Shown here piece by piece: positions 26,401-39,290 of a stretch of DNA of 64,000 nt. Every line of letters begins with the position of its first letter. The first letter of the stretch is position 1. The position numbers and the translations under genes were made by a program. The notes below the pieces were generated by a model. That model worked only from the letters and a program-made list of their open reading frames with translations, made no database searches and was not told the origin of the DNA. The stretch spans positions 25,001-89,000 of the forward strand of contig JAHQIW010007392.1 in NCBI GenBank assembly GCA_019055375.1. Reading direction: 5' to 3'. This stretch comes from Parelaphostrongylus tenuis. Lineage: Eukaryota; Nematoda; Chromadorea; Rhabditida; Metastrongylidae.

Positions 26401-29400
26401 TTCCTTGTTCTTTTCACTACATGCTTTGCTTAGTGCTTATAAACGCTCGCCAAGCTGTTCGGTTCTTCCTGATATACTTTAGAATTAGGGCATTTATTAT
26501 ATTAATTCCCTGACCTAAAGAAACGTATTAGAGCATTTGAAGTCATTTAAATTCGTTAAACGTGAATGAAGCACTTGAAATAAATTCGTTCCTCGTAAAC
26601 ATCGTTTTCGTAGGCTTAAGTGGAGTCGATTTTCCCACAAGTTTGCTGAAATTGACTGATGCTTGGTGTTATAAGAACAGTGTCATCGACAAGGCGAAGA
26701 TTGAGAAACTGTCGGCCGTCGATTTCTCTTCTAACCTATAGACGCCAAAAATACAGTTTATATTGCAGAATTCTAGTATTTTTACCGCTTTCTTCGCAGT
26801 GTGTTATGATGTTACATATATAGCTAAGAGAACTGAATGGTGAGCGAAAACACGGCCTCAGACGGGAGTTGAACCCGCTTTTCATCGATACCGGGGAAGC
26901 ATGCTACCACTACCCCACCGAGCCCCATTTGTGACACCACTTATTCTTCAACATCTTTATGATAGCTATCAGCCATAAACCTTTAACTGATTTGGTCGGG
27001 TATGCAATTTCGCTTTATATACCCAGTTGAGCTGACAGCCACTGTTAGATGTAATACACCAGAATTATAGTATTTTTTAATGCCTTTTTCGCAGTGTTAT
27101 GATTTCACATATATACCAAAGAGAAATGAGTGGTGAGCAAGAATACGGAATCGGGCGGGAGTCGAACCCGCGCTTCATCCATGCCGGGGACGCGTGCTAC
27201 CGCTACACCATCGAGGCACATTTTCACCCCTACTCATTCTGATAGCTATCATAGAGATATTGAAAAATGAGTGTTGGCGCAAATATGGCTCGGTGGTGTA
27301 GTAGCAGCACGCTTCTCCGGTATGGAGGAAACGCGGGTTCGACTCCCGTCTGAAGTCGTATTTTTGCTCACCACTCAGTTCTCTTAGATATATATGTAAC
27401 AGCTTATATTATATCCAACAAACTCTTCTTGTTTGGACTAGTGTGGAGTTGGCACTTTTTTTCCTCAAATATAATCTGAAAGAGTGTGAACAGCGCACGG
27501 GTGACCTTACTTCACTTAGGTAGATAAATGACCCCAAGAGAGACGAAATAGTCATAGCAGCTTGGAGGGAAGAGGAAGGTACATAATATGCGGATAACGG
27601 ATAACTCAGTTAATAAGGCATATAAGCACAAATATCTATTCGTATATAAACAATAACATAGCATTCTAAAAGAAAAGAAAAACACAATAATACGTCTTGT
27701 GCGTGAGCCACCCCTGAAGCTAAATCTAATCATTTATGTGCCTCTACAAATTTTGGGGACGCCGTGGGCGAGTGGTTGTGATGCTCGTCGCGGCTCCTGC
27801 GGGCTAAGCCATGTTCTCCAACACTCTCCGGCAGTCAACATCGAACGCCTTATGAAACGCCACAGCCAGGTTATCCTCGAGATTGCAAGGAGATGTGCTC
27901 AACCAATATACGACGAAATTCAGGAAGAAAACTAAAAAAAAAAACAAATTGAGTGCTGGAAGCACTACGATCTGCACACTGAAAAAAAAACACTGTGAAG
28001 ACAGATCAATAAAGTGTCTATAAATTTTTCTATTGTTGCCCTAAATTTCTCTATTGCCATCATCAGATGAACTTTGGCTTTCGAGTTAGTTGCGAGCCTC
28101 ATCTTTTCGAATAAATTCAATTTTGAGGTTGCTTAAGTCTGACTTCATTAGTGAGAGTATCAGAAAGTTAATGGAAACGGTTGGGCTTCAATGACATAAA
28201 ATCTGGAAGTACTTAAGGATTTAGGAATTCAGCCATTGGGATCGCTGGACAAACCTTTTCTCAGGATTTTTTATGCACCTTATGTTGTTGACTCCAAAGT
28301 TTTTGAGAAGTACCTTCCGAGAAACTTTACAAACGGTCTCATTTCCTGTTCTGCCATAGTTTCTTTGTTTCTGGAAAAGGTAACCGACTTAAGAAATCAT
28401 TTTCGGGTGGTGCTCTTTGATTTTTTGCATGCGTCTTAATCGAGTTACGGTACTCATTATAATAACCTCATTTTGAAAGCATGCATTTGACGATTTCATT
28501 TGAATTCATTGCCATATTATTTCCAAAATGCAATATTTACTTAGCATTCATGTCTTCAGCTGCATTTACTTCGTTTTTTTCTTCGACAAATTGAAACCTG
28601 ATAAAATCAATAATGAACGATCGAATTTGTTCAAGTAAAATTAGAAGAGCTTCAGCTCTTTCGAATGAGGAAGAACCTGATTTTACTGTAATTATGAGAC
28701 TTAGACTACATGCTATGAACTTAGGATGAAGTACTGTCTAAATATCAGTAATCAAAAATGTATTGGTACCAAGCTAATGAAAGAGTAATGATCAGTGATA
28801 TTCAAAAGCCATGAATCCGAATAACCTCTATTTTTTCGGTCTAGTAGTTTCTTGGAGTTGTAGTGTTATTTTCGTGAGTGCATTTCTTTTCAAAGCTCCG
28901 TCATCTACTATTGCTTTTGTCATTTCACTGCTACATCTTCGTGCAAGCTACTCTAGATTTGGGCGATTCATGTGCCTTCCTGTTGCTCGGTCAACTCCGG
29001 TGTGTGGAACTGGTCAGAGCGACATTCGTGAGCAGTTCAACGAGAACACCGCCTTTATCGACGGATCTATGGTTAGTTGGAGATCGTCATTATGGATTAT
29101 AGTTCTGGCATAAGCGCTCCTCTTGCTTTATTGACTGAAATATTTTAAAATGATTTGTTCGAGTGACACCTTACTGATTTGAGTTCAGATTTATGGCAGC
29201 AGCGATCGTGACCAGTTCCTCTTCCGTCGTGGTGCCTTTTTGAAGACGAAACTCGTCAAAAACAGGGTGTTTCCGCCGATCGGTAGGTGTTTTAGTAATG
29301 CTCGGTGATTTAAGCAAGATTCTGAGTACTTTCCGTAATCCGTCTGACATCCTATTCTCAGTGTTAGAAATTGAGATAGTGATCTGCTTCTATTGCTGTC

Positions 29401-32400
29401 GTATATCATTGCATATCGTGACTATCCCAGCATTTTTTCACATGCGGCTGTTCACAATGTTCACATCCACACGGTGATCAGATACTTGTGTTCTAAAGTG
29501 AATCAAAGGTTCTGCTCTTATTTTGTGCTCTCTTGTGGGTTGTGGTCGGGTTATTTTTTCCGGAATTACAAGCTTGTTACTTTATACTTTACCAAGAACA
29601 CTAACTGGCCCTTTTGATTCACAGGGAGATTCCAAATACGTCTATCACTAAGTTTCTAGAAATGAAGCGATTGAAACTTTGTTGGCTCAATGTAAGGTTG
29701 AACCACCCACCATGTGACTAATGTGGGGCGCCTATAACCACTGCGTCACACTCACTATTGAATTGGTCCATGAAAAGTGGATTTATGCGTTGACTATCTT
29801 GTTATGCAAACAGCTGTTGTTCTTCTAGATACGAATATGAATGTAGTGGCTGGTGATGACAGGGCGAATATCTTTGTCGGCTTGGCAGCTCTTCATACTC
29901 TGTTTGTTCGTGAACACAACAAGTACGTATCAATTCATCTGCGTGCCTACTGACTTCGTTTAATTCTGTAGAATTACAATAATGAAGTAGCTAAGAGTTT
30001 ATGGAAGAAAAATGAATTTATGCTCATTTATCATCATAAGGAGTAGAGTAATCTGTTTGAAAGAATTCAACATAAGTATTCTATCAGCAAAAATCCAACA
30101 AAGTATTTCTCTCAATGCATATCGGTTTTTTTGGAGCAGCTGGATTTGGTCTGACTAAACTAATTGTAGATTGGAGAATCCATTTGAAAATTATCTTTTC
30201 AAAACAAAACTTGTGCGAGAAAGGATAATAAGTAAGACAATTTTTGATAATCATGTCGAGGTTCTGTGAAAGTCGGAATTATATTATTTAGAAATTACTG
30301 TCTAAATTTACGGCGTCTATTTAGAATCGCCTCCACACTGCAGCAGGTGAATCCTCATTGGGATAATGATCGAGTATTCCATGAAACAAGGAAGATCATT
30401 GGCGCTATCATTCAGAAGATCACCTACTATGTCAGTCATAATAATAATTTCAAAAGAAAAAATTTCTTTTGTAAATTCTTTTAACTCTAGGCTAGATAAA
30501 TCGCTTTAATAGAATTTAAGTTGTTCATTGATCGAATAGATCCCGACTATTGTGTTTTTTTCCTGAAAGAGGCTCTAGAGAAATATGAAATAAATAGTAC
30601 TATTTGAAGGAATATCTACCACGCGTTCTTGGAAATGAATTTGAGCGACGAATCGGTGGTTATCCTGGATACGACAGGAATACTGATCCATCGGTGGCGA
30701 ACGAATTCACCAGTTGTGCCTTCCGATTCGGTCATGGAATGATTCAGGTAAGTGAAGTGTCCTTGAACGGCTTGAGCATCTAATGTGGAAAACCTCTTGC
30801 AGGAGTTCTACCCGTTCTTGGATGAGAAATTTCAAAATGTTGGTGGAATTCCGTTCAACGATGGCATGTTCAAGAGTATTCACATCATTAACAATGGAAT
30901 CGACCCATTGCTTCGTGGCCTCATCACGCTTCCAGCCAAAATGCCTCAGCGGTAGGCATTTAACTACTTTGGTCAAATTCTATGAGTTGCTTGTTTTGTC
31001 TTTAGACTCACTCCTGCAGTTACTGAGAGGATTTTTGGAAACTCTGATCTTGGATCGATCAACATCCAAAGAGGAAGGTAGCTTGTGTAGTCATGCTACT
31101 TAGAAGCCTTATCATATATTCAGAGTAAATGAGGATAGGCAACAGATCATGAAGTTTTATCGGATAATTCTATATATGAAAATCATCGGCATTTCATTTA
31201 GAGACCATGGCGTGCCGGCGTTTACGCGCTGGAGAAAATTCTGTGGTTTGCCCGAAGTTAAGGATTTTGACGACCTTAATAAAACGATCACAAATCAGGT
31301 TGTTGTCGATAACCTTCGAATCATCTATAAACATGCTGGTGAGTAAGTGGTCCAACATCAAACTGTCAGTTTGGTCACTATGAGTGGAAGTATTCAGGTG
31401 CTATTGACATGTATGTGGGATCTTTATTGGAGGATCCAGTGAAGGATTCACTAGTAGGTCCCACACTCGCCTGCATCATTGGCGAGCAGTTTAAACGCGC
31501 CAGGGATGGCGACAGGTGAGCTATATTGTCTATCATATCGGGCATACATCAAATTTTTTAATAATAAACTATTTTGAAATAACTGGAAGTAAACAGGTGG
31601 GAGATAGCGCAGTGAATAGTGATGCACGCATCGGGAACTACCCCTTAGATAAGCTATACGCAAGTTCAAAGGGAGATTATCTCGACCAATATGTTAAAAC
31701 ATTTATATGGAAGGACAAAATCCTCAAGCAGCAGCCGAAACAACATGAGGAATGTACTCCATTGCTGAAGATGAATGCGAGGAAACGAATCAAATCAGTG
31801 TTGAAATTCGCAAAATATGTACGATATTCGGTAATGTAAAGATGAGAAAACAAATAGGCATTCTTTCCTATAGTACTTTTTGAGTACTTTTCTGTTAATC
31901 GTAAGGAAATTTGAAGGAGAATTTTTCACTAGATAACGACTTTCCATTGCATTTCTAGTAATCATTCAGCAGCATAAAACTTGAGGAAATGCTATTCGTA
32001 ATTGTTTTCCCAAAAGGCCTTTCTACAGCGCCCTAGTCTGAAAACAAAATTGTGTTTCACACGCGCTGCATAATTTTTCGTATTTCAGCTCAAATCTCGG
32101 GGATGTCAAATTTTAATTGCTTCTTAGATAGGAGTTTTTACAGCGATGTAGCAAAAAGAAAATATTTGTGTTTCACAAACGCGTATTTCTCGCAGGGCAG
32201 AGATGTTCTCTTGAGTTATAAGTAAACCATTCGATAGCGTATTTTCGGCAATTTCAACGTTGTGCTTATTTTCTGTAAAGACCGTTTCACTCCATTGTAG
32301 CAAGGAAACCTACATTGAGTTTCACATAGGCCGCGCAATGTTAGTCGCCTACGGCGTGTAGTGGATATGAATCAGTAACTGCAATCGATAGACCACACAG

Positions 32401-35400
32401 GCTAAACTCACATGTTGAATGCGATTTTTGCTCTTAAATTTAGCATTTCTCCCCATTCGGACAAAAAATCTGGATAGAATATGCGGCTTTGGAAGATTTT
32501 CTTTATACGTTCATATGCTTTCATGCTTAAGCTTAGGGTTAGGCTTTAGCTTGGACTTGGTACGATTTTATTTAGGCAATTTAAAACGATAATGAAAAGC
32601 GTAAGCTCTAGAACGATAGGACGAAGTTTTTCTCTACATTTCAAGTACAAATAGCTTAGAAATTTCACTGAAGCGGTGAGAAAATTCTGAATGATTAACG
32701 AAAATCCACATGATAACGCGACATGTGTCAAACACATTTTTGATTTCCGCATTAAGCGCTGCAAAGAAACTTTTCTGAAATTAAGTATTTTTGAATTTCG
32801 ACGAAATTTACGCTGTTTGAAAGTCAATGATAATTTGAGGAAAAAGCTTTGTCAAACGAATTACAGGCGCGTGGCACGAGTGAAACACAATTTTATTTTG
32901 AATGTTAAAGCGCTTTGAGAAGGCCTTTGCAAAAAAAGCACATGTAGCAGTTTTCGATATTTGAGCTCTAGAATGAAAATTAACACTCTAATAAAAGTCT
33001 GTGTCCAGCAAAAATTTCTCCATCACAATTCCTTGCCGGATGACAGAAAACTACCGTTTTTTGTCAAAACGAAGATTTCTGAGTGCGGTTCAGGAAGCAG
33101 TTGAGTCATTCTCTTGAGAGCGTGGAGGCGTACTCGTCTACTCACTAATCGATTTCAGCGCCGTTCTTATAGTATAGTTGTCTTTCTTGAAGATATCTTA
33201 AGTAGAGACGATAAATGTAGGTAAGCACAGGGGAATAATGTTAACTGAAGCTAGTTGGAAGAATTAAAAAGCAAAGTAAGCCAATTTTTTCTTGCCGAAT
33301 CTATCCTTTGATTAGCTAGTCTTCAACGTAACTACATTCTTACTTGTATAAGAGATATACATGTCTTCTGCAACACTATTTGGTCCAGGCCATTAGTTTA
33401 CCATAGTCAAATGGTTTCCGCTGACGAACTACTTCAGAGGATTTTTCACAAATGAGGTGCTACAATCCGTGAGAAAGCGATGAATGTCAATCTGAAGAGG
33501 CTGTGCGCATGATAATCCTTCATGTCATCTGCCGTGCTACCCATCCATCCATAATTTGCGTTTTCCTCTACATTCCGTTACCTATTTCGTTCTACACTTT
33601 GAATCAGTTATATTCTCAAAAAAAGACGTAATGTTTGAACGAACACGGGCCACATAGGTACATTGATGGTCATCAACGGTGCATACTGCAAAACCTCATC
33701 ACTAACAATCGTCATGATTTCGCTCGTGATTGTCATCCATGGAGTTTTGGCATTTGTTGCGATAGCGACAACGTTTTCCCTAAAAATCCTTTCATGAATA
33801 CATCTATCAAATTATATCGGAATCTGTACCAGTGATCCTCTCACATCAATGTACTCGAGTTCGCTAGTTATGTGACTATCCAGTTCATTCTTAAATGTCC
33901 GATTATAGACCTGGTGCGAATAAAAGAACGATTGGGCACTCATGTCTGATTTAAAATGGACATGGACTCCTCGTATATGTTGTGCCAAGGATGACAGACG
34001 ACCTCATCAAACTGAACACCATCAGAAGGTCTATCGACATACCCACATGTCTCAAAGTGCCAAATTGTACTGCATTCTTGATACCGCTTGAGCAGAAATC
34101 CTGCAATAGATTCGTTGAATTTGCATAGGAGAAGGCTGCACCGCTGACGTGAAATTATTTCCTACTGGGCTTGGTAGTTGGACATGTCTTTCAAATACAG
34201 CCTTTTCTGACTGAAGCGCTATTGCATTGAAGAGCTCTATGTAAACTCAAAATAGCTGATATTGAAAGGATCCACTCTACAATTTTGCCTAATCACTCTT
34301 CATTGAAAGTTTGTTTTCATTGGTTTGAAGATGCCACTGGAAAAATTACAGTTAATAGCTTGTATGTAAGCTCAGAGGCGTTCTGATTGTTATGAGATAT
34401 ACGAAGTTTCATAAGAGACCTTTGGTGTCAAGGTTTATAGCGCTAAGGCATCCATAGATAACAACCGGCTTTCCCTGCTCTAGTGCCATGGTGACTCTCA
34501 CAGTTACTTAACAAGAGTCGATCGCAGGCCTAACTACCCTTTTTAGCAGCTGTTTTGTTTTGAATCGGTCTGAAGATATAATCTGCACTAGGCAAAGCCA
34601 ATTCCGCATGTCTAATCTATAGCAGTCTGTATGATTTTTCGCTGTCTGGTGAAAAACAAGTGATTTGAACAGCACCCACTGAAAAAGAATCAACTCGATC
34701 AGCAACGAAGGAGAACACCAATCGACGAAATACATGACAAGTATATATTGATCTAACGCTTAAATGACAAAGAACTCATCTGTATATTGCTCGTGCTGTC
34801 CCATTATTGATATTTTACTGAAAATGTCAGTTTGTTAGAGTAAAATCCTCTTGAAAATACCGATGATTTTTAGGACATAGTATTGGACAGGGCGAAAAAG
34901 TTTAGCGCAGCGTTTGGAGTTGTTAAAATCCTGATGTGTGCATCATTCATTCTTTTATTTGTAGCACCAAAGAGGTTTTTGGATGGGAATTTAGCTTCTA
35001 CATTGATCTTCATAGGTATAATGATTTGTAAAATAATTTTAACCTTTTCTATTCTGTCGAATAAACATGGCACCGACTTTTTTATTCCCCACAAAAACAT
35101 TTTCCAATTTGTTTTCTTTTCTCACAATCCATCAAACCTTATAAATTTATAAGAGGTCGATATTGCAGATTATATCCTATTAGGTGCATCATAAGCCACT
35201 CTGCTATCTCCATCGCTTTAGAAATATAGGGCTTCGTAAACTCGAGGTCTGAGATTGAATTAACGAACATTTGTGATTTACGGAGTACATCTAGCCGCCG
35301 CCACACAGGCGTTCACTTTTTTTAGAAGAGGGAAATGGGTTGCTATGAAGATGACAATGACTTAAAACTGGAAACTTTGATTTGGCGTCGAAGAAGAACC

Positions 35401-35648
35401 TCTATTTCGTTCACGTTTATAGGTCAAGCGAAACAGCTTGATATCTGAACATTTATGAGTGATAATGTTTTCAGATTTTACTTCGAAAATGAGAAGGTGT
35501 TCACTAAGGACCAAATACATCAAATTCGCAAGATTTCAATAGCACGTGTTCTGTGCGATTCTGGCGAAAACTTCTCGCTCGTCCCACGGCGAGCGTTCAA
35601 CGTCTTCAAACCGTCCAGAGACGCACTGATGCGGTCAGTGCAGTTTTA
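17469..35648 (+). CDS. ShKT-domain animal haem peroxidase
   Basis: Secreted haem peroxidase of the nematode ShKT-peroxidase group (SKPO/MLT-7-like), expected to oxidise substrates with H2O2, for example in tyrosine cross-linking of cuticle. Exons read: 18422-18537, 19879-19998, 21475-21592, 21703-21821, 24732-24799, 24864-25018, 28948-29071, 29189-29282, 29829-29922, 30325-30430, 30610-30747, 30803-30951, 31006-31077, 31202-31338, 31398-31515, 35475-35633 or the stop at 35646. Every junction keeps phase. The first two exons are ShKT modules with six Cys each ([19 protein letters not shown]). Then come [11 protein letters not shown], the distal His in [19 protein letters not shown], the catalytic Arg in [19 protein letters not shown] and the proximal His in FRFGHGMIQ, followed by [11 protein letters not shown] and [17 protein letters not shown]. 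Possible acidic/Lys-rich linker exons are 17469-17535, 17669-17724 and 17805-17901. The N-terminal start and a possible last exon after 35633 are unresolved. Confidence 0.88.
20095..20540. repeat. Palindromic MITE-like element (family E) in an intron
   Basis: The left arm has GTGGCTTACGCATGTTTCGG followed by TCTCGTCCTCTTCATCAGAGG and GCATGCCCTACGGC. The right arm carries the complement (GCAGGGCATATGCC, GATGAGGCGGGCGAGACCG, CGAAACGTACGTGAGCC). It sits in the peroxidase intron between 19999 and 21474. The GTTTCGG core is shared with copies at 38222, 58530 and 61560. Confidence 0.7.
20630..20745 (-). repeat. tRNA-like repeat (family C)
   Basis: Begins AATAATGTAGAGTGG on the plus strand. The complement shows GGGTTCGAATCCCTGCTGAC with GAGTGAGATCT before it. 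It shares its edges with the copies at 44655 and 58245. It lies in the same peroxidase intron as the preceding palindromic element. Confidence 0.65.
23140..23300. repeat. Dispersed repeat, AACCTCGGCAT ... TTCTTCAGAGCC
   Basis: TTAACCTCGGCAT near 23140 and GTCGCCTTCTTCAGAGCCG near 23275 are about 135 bases apart, as in the copy near 2928-3100. It lies in the large intron 21822-24731 of the peroxidase gene. Confidence 0.5.
23815..24391 (+). mobile_element. Truncated mariner relic in a peroxidase intron
   Basis: The ends TAGACTAAGCAAAAAGTTCT and (complement) TAGGGTTGAACAAAAAGTTC are imperfect inverted repeats next to TA. Inside, a fragment reads [17 protein letters not shown], then [19 protein letters not shown] and HELT: the paired helix-turn-helix part of a mariner transposase, with a frame break before it. 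The DDD catalytic part is absent. Confidence 0.85.
25915..26150 (-). mobile_element. Decayed LINE 3' fragment
   Basis: The complement reads through GTGACCCGATGGTCCGATTT, TTTACGAAAACC, CCCACTGGGCC, GAAAGGGAAAAATG and GATCAACGGGACGA, colinear with the better preserved LINE tails at 5037 and 59935. Frames are broken. It lies in the peroxidase intron 25019-28947. Confidence 0.75.
26770..27400. repeat. Family D elements: tRNA-like units, two in inverted orientation
   Basis: A tRNA-like unit lies on the minus strand at about 26850-26930, a second on the minus strand at about 27125-27215, and a third on the plus strand at about 27287-27360. Each has the layout GCCTCGGTGGTGTAGTGGTA / GCACGC-TCCCCGG / GCGGGTTCGACTCCCG / CTGAGGC, where first and last blocks could pair as an acceptor stem. 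The outer edges are GAGAA-TGAGTGGTGAGCAA and its complement. Between units lies GATAGCTATCA. The anticodon regions look degenerate, so these are not tRNA genes. Confidence 0.75.
27751..28010 (+). repeat. SINE family B, tRNA(Leu/Ser-like)-derived
   Basis: The head GGGGACGCCGTGGGCGAGTGG resembles a class II tRNA start. It is followed by ACTCTCCGGCAGTCAACA and the common body CCTCGAGATTGCAAGGAGATG. It ends near an A-rich tail and GATCTGCACACTG, which matches the tail of the minus-strand copy at 55735. Confidence 0.75.
29690..29760 (-). repeat. Decayed tRNA-derived head
   Basis: The complement reads GAGTGTGACGCAGTGGTTATAGG ... GGTGGTTCAACC, an A-box and weak B-box arrangement similar to SINE family A heads. 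It lies in the 29283-29828 intron of the peroxidase gene. Confidence 0.4.
31590..31770 (+). repeat. SINE family B fragment
   Basis: GGTGGGAGATAGCGCAGTGAATAGTGATGC is a decayed A-box head, and AAATCCTCAAGCAGCAGCCGAA is the tail shared with copies at 47780 and 49195. It lies in the last large peroxidase intron; the 107-codon ORF across it is spurious. Confidence 0.6.
31910..33025. repeat. Foldback element with repeated GTTTCAC units
   Basis: Starting GAAGGAGAATTTTTCAC, the left half contains units of the form TTTCTACAGCG...AAAATTGTGTTTCACACGC, repeated two or three times at about 31.98-32.34 kb. The right half carries the same unit inverted (GAGTGAAACACAATTTTATT near 32.88 kb) and a mirrored end. 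A near copy lies at 37790-39290. It fills much of the peroxidase intron 31516-35474. Confidence 0.6.
33030..35470. other. Remainder of last large peroxidase intron
   Basis: I see no exon, repeat boundary or coding signal that I can support between the foldback element and the acceptor at 35474. Confidence 0.4.
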
Positions 35649-35649
35649 A

Positions 35650-37789
35650 GTTCATAACGTTAAAATGATGGGGACTTAAAAAACGTATGCTGAAGTTAAA
35701 GAGAGAAAAATGTTATGAAGTATGTAAGGAACAAAAACTGCTCTAATACAACCATTGAAATCAGTGTGAAAATTAACATAGCTCTATTTCCTCTAAAATA
35801 TACATTTGTTTCATTCAGCCCAGTTTCATTCACTTAGAATGCTTGAGATATAGATGTGCCTCATCAAATTAAGAAATAAGTGACTAATTACATGTCAACT
35901 TTTGAAATCCACTTTCGATCGATTAAATGAGATTTCTCTATCGATATAGCATTTGAGAAATTTTAAACTGCAAAATTTATTAGAGATATTTTCCACCATA
36001 ATGCTCATACGAATAATTTTTGAACAGTCTCTTTACAAATTTGAATGTTTTCCGAGTCAGAGTTTCCAAAAACTAAAAAGAAAATTCTATGTTTTGAAAT
36101 TTACTAACGCAAGTGCAGTAGCCACAAAACTCAACGCTGCAATGATGCATATGAATAGGTCACTATGAACGAAAGCCTGCTTGCTCAACTGCTTAACCAT
36201 TTGACGACCGTGTCTGCATTTTTGTGCATCTGTACTCTTTCAAATCGCGTTTCTGAAACGATTTGTTCAATGATTTTCAAGCAATACCAAGTCCTGTTCC
36301 TTGTCTGCACGCCAAAGTATAAGCGGCGATCTCAAAAAGTAGATCGCGTGTTATTGTTGAATAGCGATTATTAACCCGTTGTCCATTAACACTTCTACAT
36401 TTACTCACACGTCCATTTACAACGCGGCAGGCGGCAGGATCTTGCGGCGAGTACAGCTCGTTGCAATGACAATGTGGTAGTGTTCTAAAGAAATCTGAGC
36501 TTTCATCAACCACTATAGGAAATTTCATTGCTAGTAAATGGCAAAATATGATAGAGTTACTTTGAATAAGATTATTCTTGTCTAAAACGAGTCAAAAGAA
36601 CTGCAAAACGATGATGATTCGACAAAAAATGGTTGTGGGCATTGCAATACGATGCCGTTTTAAGGAGAATTTGAAAATCTTTGGTATGTAATTCATTTAT
36701 CTTAGACGACAACAAAGGAAGAAACGATCCCTTTTGTCGAGCAAAGATTCTCTATCACATTTTGAGTATTCATTCGAAAGCTTAAATCTCTGGCTACTGC
36801 TCTAAGTAGCCTTTTCTGAAAAGGACTATTTTAAACCCTGTTACAGAATAAAAACTTGTGTATTTCCCACACTCTTCTTTTCCATAGTACAGAGCTCATC
36901 CTATTAGTGATCATACTAGCTCGAGATTGTGTTGACAGAGACGTAACGTGTCGTAGAGTCTCTACTATGAAATCACGTTCAGATGTGACGAAATCCCAAA
37001 TATTGACTACACGGTGTGGAGGGAGGAGTTGGGCATATAGTGTCAATGTCCGACAAACAACTAGGCCTGAATTTGAGCCCAATATCTCTTCACAACGTCA
37101 CCCGATCCTCGACATTCTAGTCAAATTCGCAGGCTAGTAGACTGACTAGTATTTGTACAAATCACGATTCGTCGCTTTCATCTCATTCATGTTTTTCACG
37201 TATCTTTATGATGTAAATTCATTAATATCTTAGTAAATAATAGTGATTGAATAGATCTTGTGTTGGATGTCTTTCACATTCTTTTATTGTTTAGAATAGC
37301 ATTCGTTGATTACAGGTGTGTCTATGTGATATAATTGCTCTCGTTTTCGGTGTTTCCTGAAGAAGTAAAACTTTAATCAAATTTGTTTGTTCATTAACTT
37401 GACAAATTGCACGAGAGAAGTAGTTTAAACGCTGGTTAGAACGACGGAAATTTTACATGCACTGTTAGCTCTGAATGGAAGCTGCGGCTTAATCTTATAG
37501 AGCTGTTTGAGCGGAGTTTTCGTTCTCTCAGTGATTCGAATATTTACATGCTGAGCCCTGCCTGTTATCAACTCTATGAAAAATATAGAAGTAATCGTGC
37601 TAACTGTTTCCAGTTGCTTTGATTTTCCCGTCTTCCAACTCCACCGCAGTATTACCTCATTTGGAAACAGCACATTGTATTCCTTTTAAAATCGATGTTA
37701 TATGGGTGATGTCTGAACGTGGCATAGTTCGTTACTTCACGGTTTCATTAGTCAATTCGGTACATTTGTATCATCGAACAAACATATTT
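35650..37789. other. No supported gene; decayed foldback sequence
   Basis: About 36740-36880 resembles the start of the foldback family (TATCACATTTTGAGTATTCATTCGAAAGC ... CTGAAAAGG). A last peroxidase exon carrying the usual C-terminal Cys could lie here, but I could not find one. Confidence 0.35.
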
Positions 37790-39290
37790 GAAGGAGAATT
37801 TTTTGCTGAATAAAGACCTATTATCACACTTCTAGTGGCTGTTCGAACGCTTAGATTTCGATAAATTCAAAAATGTACTTGTTTCTTAGAAAGGCTTTAT
37901 CACTGTGCTGTAGAGGTGAGATAAAAATTGTGTTTCACACATGTCTCGCACAATCTTTCAGAACTACTTTTTTCTCACAGGATATCAATAACCGTTTGAT
38001 AGCGCCAATCTCGTAAATGTGAAAATATATGGTCTTTTTTTTGAAAAGGTTTCTTTGCAGTATAGTAGCAAAGAAGATAGATTTGTCTATCAGACGCCTA
38101 TCTCTTGCAGGGCAGAGCTCTTCCCTTAGACTGGTATCGATCACTCGGTAGTGTAAGTTTTGGCGACCCCAACACGTATTTGTTTTCTGAATGACCATGT
38201 TATTGCACTATATCAGGAAAATAAAATTTAGCCTGTAAGGCGGCGACACCGCCGAAACGAACGTATGGCTCTGACGTAACAACTTCGAGAAGGCTTCAAA
38301 CATTCTTACAGACTATACTGAATGTTTATAGCGGGATATGAAAACAGTCGATGAGATGGATAAACTTGAGCTCTAAACAGTTCGCGATTGCTTGTCGGCC
38401 AGAGTGTGAGTGTCTGTGGATCGATACGCGATCGATCGATCGTGCAGGCGCCATTCACATGTGTAGTGCGATTTCCGTTACTGAATCTAAAGTTTTTCTC
38501 CGATTTCACAAGAAATCTAGTTGAAACACATGGCTCTAACACCCAGAAGTTTCCTTTACACGCTCATATGGTTTTCGTGCTTAGGCTTAGGCTGCTTACG
38601 CTGAGGCTTAAGCTTAGTAGAGGATCTACTCGACACTGCGAAATGGAAATAAGAAGACTAGGCTTGCAAACGATAAAAGAGAGTTTCTTCGATAATCTAA
38701 TGCAAAAACTTAGATATCTCCACAAAGCGGAGAGAAAATTTTCGCATTAATAACTGCAATCCGCGCGAAAACGCACGATGCGTGTGAAATATAATTTTAT
38801 CTTCCCTACTGCAGCGCTGGAAAAAGATCCTTTGAGAAACCAAGTACATTTCTGAAATCTTGGAGATTAACGCTATTAAACACTTACTAGTGGTCTAAGC
38901 GAAGAGCTCTAACTTGCGAAAGATATGCGCATCAACGTGATATAGCGCGCAACGCTTGTGAAACACTATTTTTGTGCTACAACTCTGTGAGAAAGCTTTT
39001 GTCAAAAGGCGAAGAAGCTCTGATAATCTATGAAATTTGTTTTATCTAGTGATTATCAATAGTGTAAAGAATGAGTTTGATTCAACGAAATATAAGCTCG
39101 ATAATGCCCAAAGCGCTTAAAACATTGTCTTTTTTAAATGCCAGAGCACTATAAGAAGCGCTTTATGAAAGTCAGATACATTATCAAATTTTGCGAGAAA
39201 TAAGCCATTGCATGATCATTAATAGCTTCGTGAAAAGTCTCTATCTATCATAAGAGTACCCTTCAAAATTGCTTGTTTGGTAACAGAAAT
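37790..39290. repeat. Foldback element, second copy
   Basis: Begins GAAGGAGAATTTTTTGCTG, has AAAAATTGTGTTTCACACATG at about 37.93 kb, and carries inverted units GTGTGAAATATAATTTTATC near 38.79 kb and GTGAAACACTATTTTTG near 38.96 kb. The centre (CGCTCATATGGTTTTCGTGC ... AGGCTTAAGCTTAG) matches the centre of the 31.9 kb copy. A GGCGACACCGCCGAAACGAACG piece of family E is inserted or captured near 38235. Confidence 0.6.

Noticed and set aside
27120..27360. Functional tRNA genes
   Set aside because: Acceptor and T-arm pairings exist, but anticodon arms are degenerate, copies recur in inverted pairs and edges are shared with a repeat family.
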